64,000 nt of DNA. Source: Glossina fuscipes. Its lineage: Eukaryota > Arthropoda > Insecta > Diptera > Glossinidae. The position numbers were made by a program, and so were the translations under genes. Of this stretch, positions 58,533-64,000 are shown piece by piece. The number at the start of each line of letters is the position of its first letter. The stretch's first letter is position 1. Under the pieces are notes generated by a model. That model made no database searches. It was not told the origin of the DNA and saw only the letters and a program-made list of their open reading frames with translations. The DNA is taken from positions 2,826,194 through 2,890,193 of the forward strand of contig NW_023998417.1 in assembly GCF_014805625.2 (NCBI RefSeq). Direction: 5' to 3'.

Positions 58533-60336
58533 ATATATAGTTTCATTGGCAAAAAAAAATTATTCTTATTAACAAGAGAGGGACTCGTTATGAGTCAACC
58601 AAGATATTACTTTTCTCTTCATAAGTGCCTTTATGGAGCAAGACGACTCTAAAGATTCTTATTCTATACAAAGGGGATTTCTAATCGAAGTCGTCCGTTC
58701 AATGCATAACCTAAAGTTCCTGACAAGAAATTTTATTGTTCTGCAATACAAATTGAGTTATCGCCAATTAAATAGCGCGACGACTCTCAGAAGAAGCTCT
58801 CTCAGGTTGATCGACACCACATCAGCACATGCTATCGTAGAATCGACGGTGTTAAGAGGAAACTTAAGTTTCTATATTAAAAAAATTTCTACCTTACCCA
58901 TTACTGATGCTGACACTACCTGTTTTTTTTTTTAACTAATCATTCAGGGATTGTTCAAAAAAGGGTAACGAAAGGAAGGGGCGAAAGAGATAGGAAGTGA
59001 ACACAGCTTGGGGTATGTATGCCCGATAGGCACTTGGCTCGCTATTAACTAACGAGCAGTTATTATCAGCAGTGATCACTACCGCACAACACACAAGCAA
59101 ACATAACAGCACATATCACAAAAGTATCTCCAATGGGAACATACCGTCCCCTTAAATTAAATATGCAGTCGGATATACACTAATCTTCCACAGAACTTTT
59201 CATTGTTTTCGTGGTTTGCATTTTCAACCATCGTTTCTCGACAAATTTTTATATAACTCAGGAAAGCAATTGAGTAATGCTTCCGCTAAATGATATTTGG
59301 AAATTTTAAGCTCTTTCTGTCGGTTGTCAGGACGTTATTTTTTTAGTATAAGCCATCACTCGTGTAGCGGGGTGACTGTAAAAAGAAGTGAAAAAAAAAA
59401 GAAGAGGTAGCCGCAGCTTAGTGAATGTGAGCCACGTTACACACCGACTTACCGGCTAAGTACTCTCTGTAGTGTGTGGAACATAATTGATCATAGTTAC
59501 AGCTATAGCACAATAAGGTACATACCCACCGCGAATGCTGACGTGATTTTTATGCACTCACCTATTCCTGCATTCGTTTAATAAATCTGATCCGATAATG
59601 AAATACATTTATGTAGAAAAATTTAATTTCAAGTTTAGAGACCAATGCATTGCATGAGGAGGGATGAGAAGTGCAAGTAAAAATATTGCTGAGAAATATG
59701 GAAATGGAAGAACAGTGTTTGTCAATTGTGTTTGCTTAAACTGTTCGTCACACGTCCTATGATCTATAAAAAAAAGCAAAGACAAAAAAAAAAAAACCTC
59801 AAAAAGCTAATAAAGTAAGTACATGTAACAACCTTTAAATAATATCTTATTTACAGCTCATATCCCGTTAGTCATAGCGTTAGTTATGCACAACTATGCG
59901 AACAAATACAAATACTTTTTACTATTTGTTACTAAAAAAAATATAAATACAGGACGGACGTATAGTTCACAAGTGGTTTGATCTTAAAGAATGAATGTTT
60001 GCAAGTACGCCCTTGGATGTGTTTATCTATTCCATTCACTTTTCTACTTCTTCTTTTTCTATCAATTTCATTAAATTACCTACAGAACATTAATTCTATG
60101 AACTAAACACAATTTCAAAAACTTTTTCTATGTAAATATATTTAATATGCAGATACGTATATATGCCTTTTGTATACATACTTGCTTTGCTTAGCCTACA
60201 TACATATATATATATGTGTGCATATGTAAAGCCATGTGGCTGCATACTATATTTTAAAACGTATAGAGTGAGAAAAAAGAAAAATTGTTTTTTAAAACAA
60301 AGGCTTTTGTATGAAGTAAATTGAATATCCTTTTCG

Positions 60337-60342
<6 letters not shown>

Positions 60343-60372
<30 letters not shown>
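60343..60372. repeat. (AT)n microsatellite
   Basis: AT repeats interrupted once by AC. Confidence 0.9.
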
Positions 60373-60373
<1 letters not shown>

Positions 60374-61566
60374 GTACATACATGGCATCATGGACGTCAC
60401 ATATGACATGTGACTGCATACTGCATTATACGAATAGACTTGTTTAAATATAATCTAAGCTTAAAGACTCAAATATAAATTTGGTTTTAAAATCCCTTTG
60501 AATACTTAAGGTCCTTTTAAAAGTGTGTGTTAATGATTATTATAAGACTAGAAACTTTCCATCCAATCATTCTTCGATTATTGATTGATATTAATATTCA
60601 AGATTTACTTTTAATTTCATAGATTTTGTTTTAGCTCAAATCCCTTATGAACACAGATGCTCTTCTATAATCACTTGATAAATGCCTTAATGCCTTACAA
60701 TTCCTTCATTTGCGTTAGAGATGGTGACGAGGGGGAGTGACGACTTAACGCAAAGTTAAAAAGAAGTTTTTTTTAAAAAATTCAATAGAATAGTTCGGCC
60801 GGCAATTATACTAAGGGCTCTATTTATTACCAGAATCAAATTTCTCAACTCAGTTACTAATAATATTTCAGATACTAGTTTAAGATTTAAGTTAAATTTC
60901 TTAAGCAGCTCAATTTAAAGATCGTAGCGTGCTTACGCGATATTTATTTGGTTACCTTCGTTCTAACAAAGATTACCATACTTTAGCGCAGTGTTATTAT
61001 TGTTATCATTATTGATTTCGCCAGAGAAAGTCTTCAAGTATTAACATCTAAGGTCATCGGTTTTAAGTTGAAAAGTAAAAAAGAAAATTCATTGTAAGTA
61101 AAACACTTCAAAGAGAAAGTACTATCCACACTATAGACAGACAGTCTTCCCCATGAAATTTAATTCTTAAGTCTTTTTAGTTGATAGGAAAACGATCATT
61201 GTTAAAACTTTTACGTTTAATTGTATTAATTGTCACATTCGTTGACTACTACTATTGTAACATTCTCAGTCGTAGTCAATTTACTATAATGAAAAATGGA
61301 ATACATTTAAATAATTGTTTTTAGGTAAATTTGTGGAAAAAAATATTATTCTTTAATATAAACTTAATATAAAGTTTTCTGTAATGCTTCGCAAACACGT
61401 CATTTTAATCATTTTATCCTTTATAGGATAACGGTAACACAACTTATTATATCCAAGAGATATTTACAATTTCATATGAATTTTAATTGATTTCAATGGA
61501 AAACTGCTTGCACATCATAAACTTCAATTATAGTTAAATTAAATAAAAATAAAATTATGTTTTACA

Positions 61567-61639
61567 TTCTCTCTATCTATCTCTCTTTCTTTTTTTTTTC
61601 TTTCTTTCTCTCTCTTTCTCTCTCTCTTTCTCTCTCTCC
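61567..61639. repeat. CT-rich imperfect array
   Basis: CTCT/CTTT units with a T run in the middle, ending in CCCCCC. Confidence 0.9.
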
Positions 61640-62675
61640 CCCCTCCTTATTTTTAATGTTCAATAATTTCTATATAAGCAGTATGTAAAGCATACTGTTT
61701 CCGTAGAAGAGTTGCCAAGTTATATGAATATTATAAAACACCAAAATAATGCATAAATGTCAAAATTCATTACCTCCCATTATATGGGAGAAATGGTGCA
61801 TTGGATATCTTATCGATAATTCAAAAAGTTGTCTCTAGATTGCCTGGAAATCGCCAGAAATTTACGATAGTCTAACATTAGATTGATCTATGACAGAGAA
61901 AGTTCCGATAGACAGAAAGTCGCCAAGTAGCATGCAATCTTCGAACCCTAAATTTATAAAGTGACTTTTGTAAACACTATCAACGAACCCGAGCATACCG
62001 CTTATCTGCTTTACTGTTACTCCGCATTAGCAACAAATGGGTGGAAATCTCTAACTAGACCTAATATCTTAGGGGGTTTTCCTTACACCGCAATCAAAAT
62101 GGATCACCTGGTCTCTTCACATCGATGTGTTTCGCCCACATCACGAAGTGAGAGATCCTCTTGTTTGCTCTTGTTATGCTTTCATAGCAGACTTACATTG
62201 TCATCGCATCCAGACCGCCATTGCCACTCGAACTAAATTGTACGATGTTGAAAGGGGGGGGGAAGTCATCCCAAGGGAATATTCGTAATGAATAAAGAAT
62301 TGAAAACGAATAAGTTCTTAATATAAAGAATTAATACTAGGGCTCGTAAATGTTAAGCCCCGACATTCCGCAGGTGTACTGAACTTTAACATGTCATAAA
62401 TTGCCGTAGACGGACTGAAAGTAAGCGTACATGGCTAACTAATATCTCTTTCGAGTTTAATGGGCTCTCTATCTAGATCGGGTCGTAGGTGAGAGAAAAA
62501 AGTGTTTCCATCCTTCACTCTTTTTTTTCTCTTATTCTTGCTGAGAACAGATTTTCTAAGTGTTTGCCTAAGATGTGATCCTTCATCACTAAATACTGAA
62601 TTTTATGATATATAATAATTTCGAATAAGTTATACTAAGGTAAAATTTTCGTTTTTCACATTTTTTTTTTTGCAG

Positions 62676-62719
62676 ATTTCGTCGAACTAATTATCGGTAT
62701 GAGTCATGGAGAGACTAAG
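62676..62719 (+). CDS. Orphan exon candidate with a possible start codon (44 bp)
   Basis: The acceptor is a run of T followed by TTTGCAG ending at 62675 and the donor is CTAAG|GTAAGT at 62720, both strong. One frame is open throughout and contains ATG at 62699, giving MSHGETK with the donor at phase 0. Read through, it gives FVELIIGMSHGETK. It may be the first coding exon of a gene that continues beyond the window's right edge, with the bases before ATG as 5' UTR. The product is not recognised. It does not join in-frame without a stop to the exon candidate at 38479. Confidence 0.45.
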
Positions 62720-63793
62720 GTAAGTACAAACTTTCTCTATTTAAATTTTTATCACTTTGACGCTCCAGTCCCATACATTCACATCAGGCATCATAATTAA
62801 AATATATTACGCCCGTAAAGCGATAAAAATGTCGCTCTCGATAATTATAACATATAGAAAAGTTCTTCTAGTGCTTCTCTAACAAGACACGTATAGAAAG
62901 AATTGAACACAATGTTCATTGCAAACACTGAAAATGAAATTTTTCTTTTTTGCATATATCTTAACGAGCATGTATTAAATTGCCAACAGCTATAATATAG
63001 ATTTAAAAAAAAAAAAAAAAAAAAAAAACAATAAATTTTGAAATGCTTATATAATCCAATAAACCAGAGAATATCGGTAAAATGTAAATGTAAAATAAAA
63101 TGCAATTTATTAGGAATTATTTGTAAACTTGACGTGTCAGACATTCATCAAACATCATATCGGATAGGTTGATTTAGGTTGGACCAATTGAACGATTTGT
63201 CAGAAGAACGGTGGTGAACTTGACGAACAAAAGAAGCACAGAATGTAGAAATTAACCGCCGAACCAGGGCCCAAGCCGACGGCGGAAGGGACGCCGAAGG
63301 GGATTGGATAGGCAGATAAGTAACTGGCTAAATGGCTAGCCGAACAGATACGAATGAGCGAAAGGATGAGAGGAGAGAAGAGAGAGGAGAACGAATTAGT
63401 AGAAGATAGACGACTAACTCTAACCTGTATAAATAGGCAATTGATTGATACCAACCCTACTACCTGATCGTGGTGTTATGAAAATTTATTTATGTTACTT
63501 GAAATGTGTGTTGTGGTTAAACCAACACATTTAACCAAAACTTTTTTTTTAATAAAAATGCAAAAGCTTGTAAAACTGAATGAATCGATTCAAATATGAT
63601 ATTCCCCTTGTCGTTTTTTCGCTTTACATTATTTAGTAGCTATCTGGGATGTGTGTTTGAAAGGATACATGTGCGTGTAACGGCTCCTCGTCGCCGCAGC
63701 AATTGATGTACTTTAGAGAGGCAATCATAACAGTATTATAATGGGAATACAAGAGAATATTATTTTTGAATTATATAAAAAATTTCAATTTCA

Positions 63794-63843
<50 letters not shown>

Positions 63844-64000
63844 CTTTTTGTTATCATTTCTTTTCTCAATATCAATTTCTTTGAAAATTCCTTAGGGAAT
63901 AAAATATTTCATCGGAGATGTACTATCGCATGGGTTAAGAAAAAGAATAAAAGAAACAAAATTTTTCTTGCATTACAATAAATGATGAATTGCTGCACCT
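62720..64000. other. Right-edge stretch, possible intron start
   Basis: If the exon at 62676-62719 is real, this is the beginning of its downstream intron. No acceptor with a following open frame was found before the window ends. Confidence 0.4.
63796..63843. repeat. Poly-T tract
   Basis: Nearly 50 T residues; it creates a false phenylalanine-run frame. Confidence 0.95.

Larger units (their letters stand above)
58537..62675. other. Gene-free stretch between the LTR-like insertion and the 62.7 kb exon
   Basis: The open frame at 58633-58935 (100 codons, EQDDSKDSYSIQRGFLIEVV onward) starts 100 bp after the solo LTR and has normal complexity, but no family is recognised; the frame at 61961-62236 is similar in status. 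Neither is called as a gene. Confidence 0.45.

Noticed and set aside
63766..63981. Frame with a long phenylalanine run (also at 2204-2536, 17122-17202 and 45613-45951)
   Set aside because: Produced by poly-T tracts; the flanking codons have no protein-like character.

Overview
The window is AT-rich eukaryotic nuclear DNA. It has low gene density, many microsatellites, long A/T homopolymers, one assembly gap (N, 43780-44064) and several dispersed transposon relics. The intron signals, repeat style and the two recognisable proteins point to a higher fly. A calyptrate such as a tsetse or muscid is my best guess, inferred from repeat style and not proven by any marker gene. Nothing prokaryotic, viral, rRNA, CRISPR or operon-like is visible.

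Only two protein-coding genes can be supported with confidence, both on the + strand. The first (17203-20005) is a two-exon gene for a secreted single-domain Kunitz/BPTI protein of 124 residues, with a 2.4 kb intron whose splice phases match. It has two extra cysteines and an enlarged, non-canonical reactive loop. The second (22404-23147) is an intronless gene for a 247-residue mitochondrial ATP synthase (F1Fo) subunit b. It is divergent in its presequence and C-terminal half, which suggests a retro-derived paralogue.

Several short open segments with good splice consensus on both sides look like orphan exons of genes with very large introns: + strand 5854-5908, 38479-38568 and 62676-62719, and weaker minus-strand candidates at 6640-6698 and 37058-37085. 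If the + strand ones are real, much of the window would be intron of one or more large neural-type genes, with the Kunitz and ATP synthase genes nested inside. This is inference.

The rest is repeats. A foldback-type element with 360 bp near-identical inverted arms and a perfect 9 bp flanking duplication spans the assembly gap (43255-44424). Two solo-LTR-like insertions in opposite orientation (57133-57509 and 58210-58532) share their terminal ~55 bp. Two families of short non-autonomous elements recur across the window: family 1 at 0.4, 10.7, 32.4, 38.9 and 42.6 kb, and family 2 at 6.5, 20.5, 26.5, 27.9, 46.3, 50.9 and 54.0 kb. tRNA-derived SINE-like copies lie at 42.4, 46.7, 48.7 and 54.3 kb, one of them inserted within a family 2 element. 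A series of long (CT/GA)n arrays lies between 31.6 and 37.5 kb. The two genes are not functionally linked to each other by anything in the sequence.
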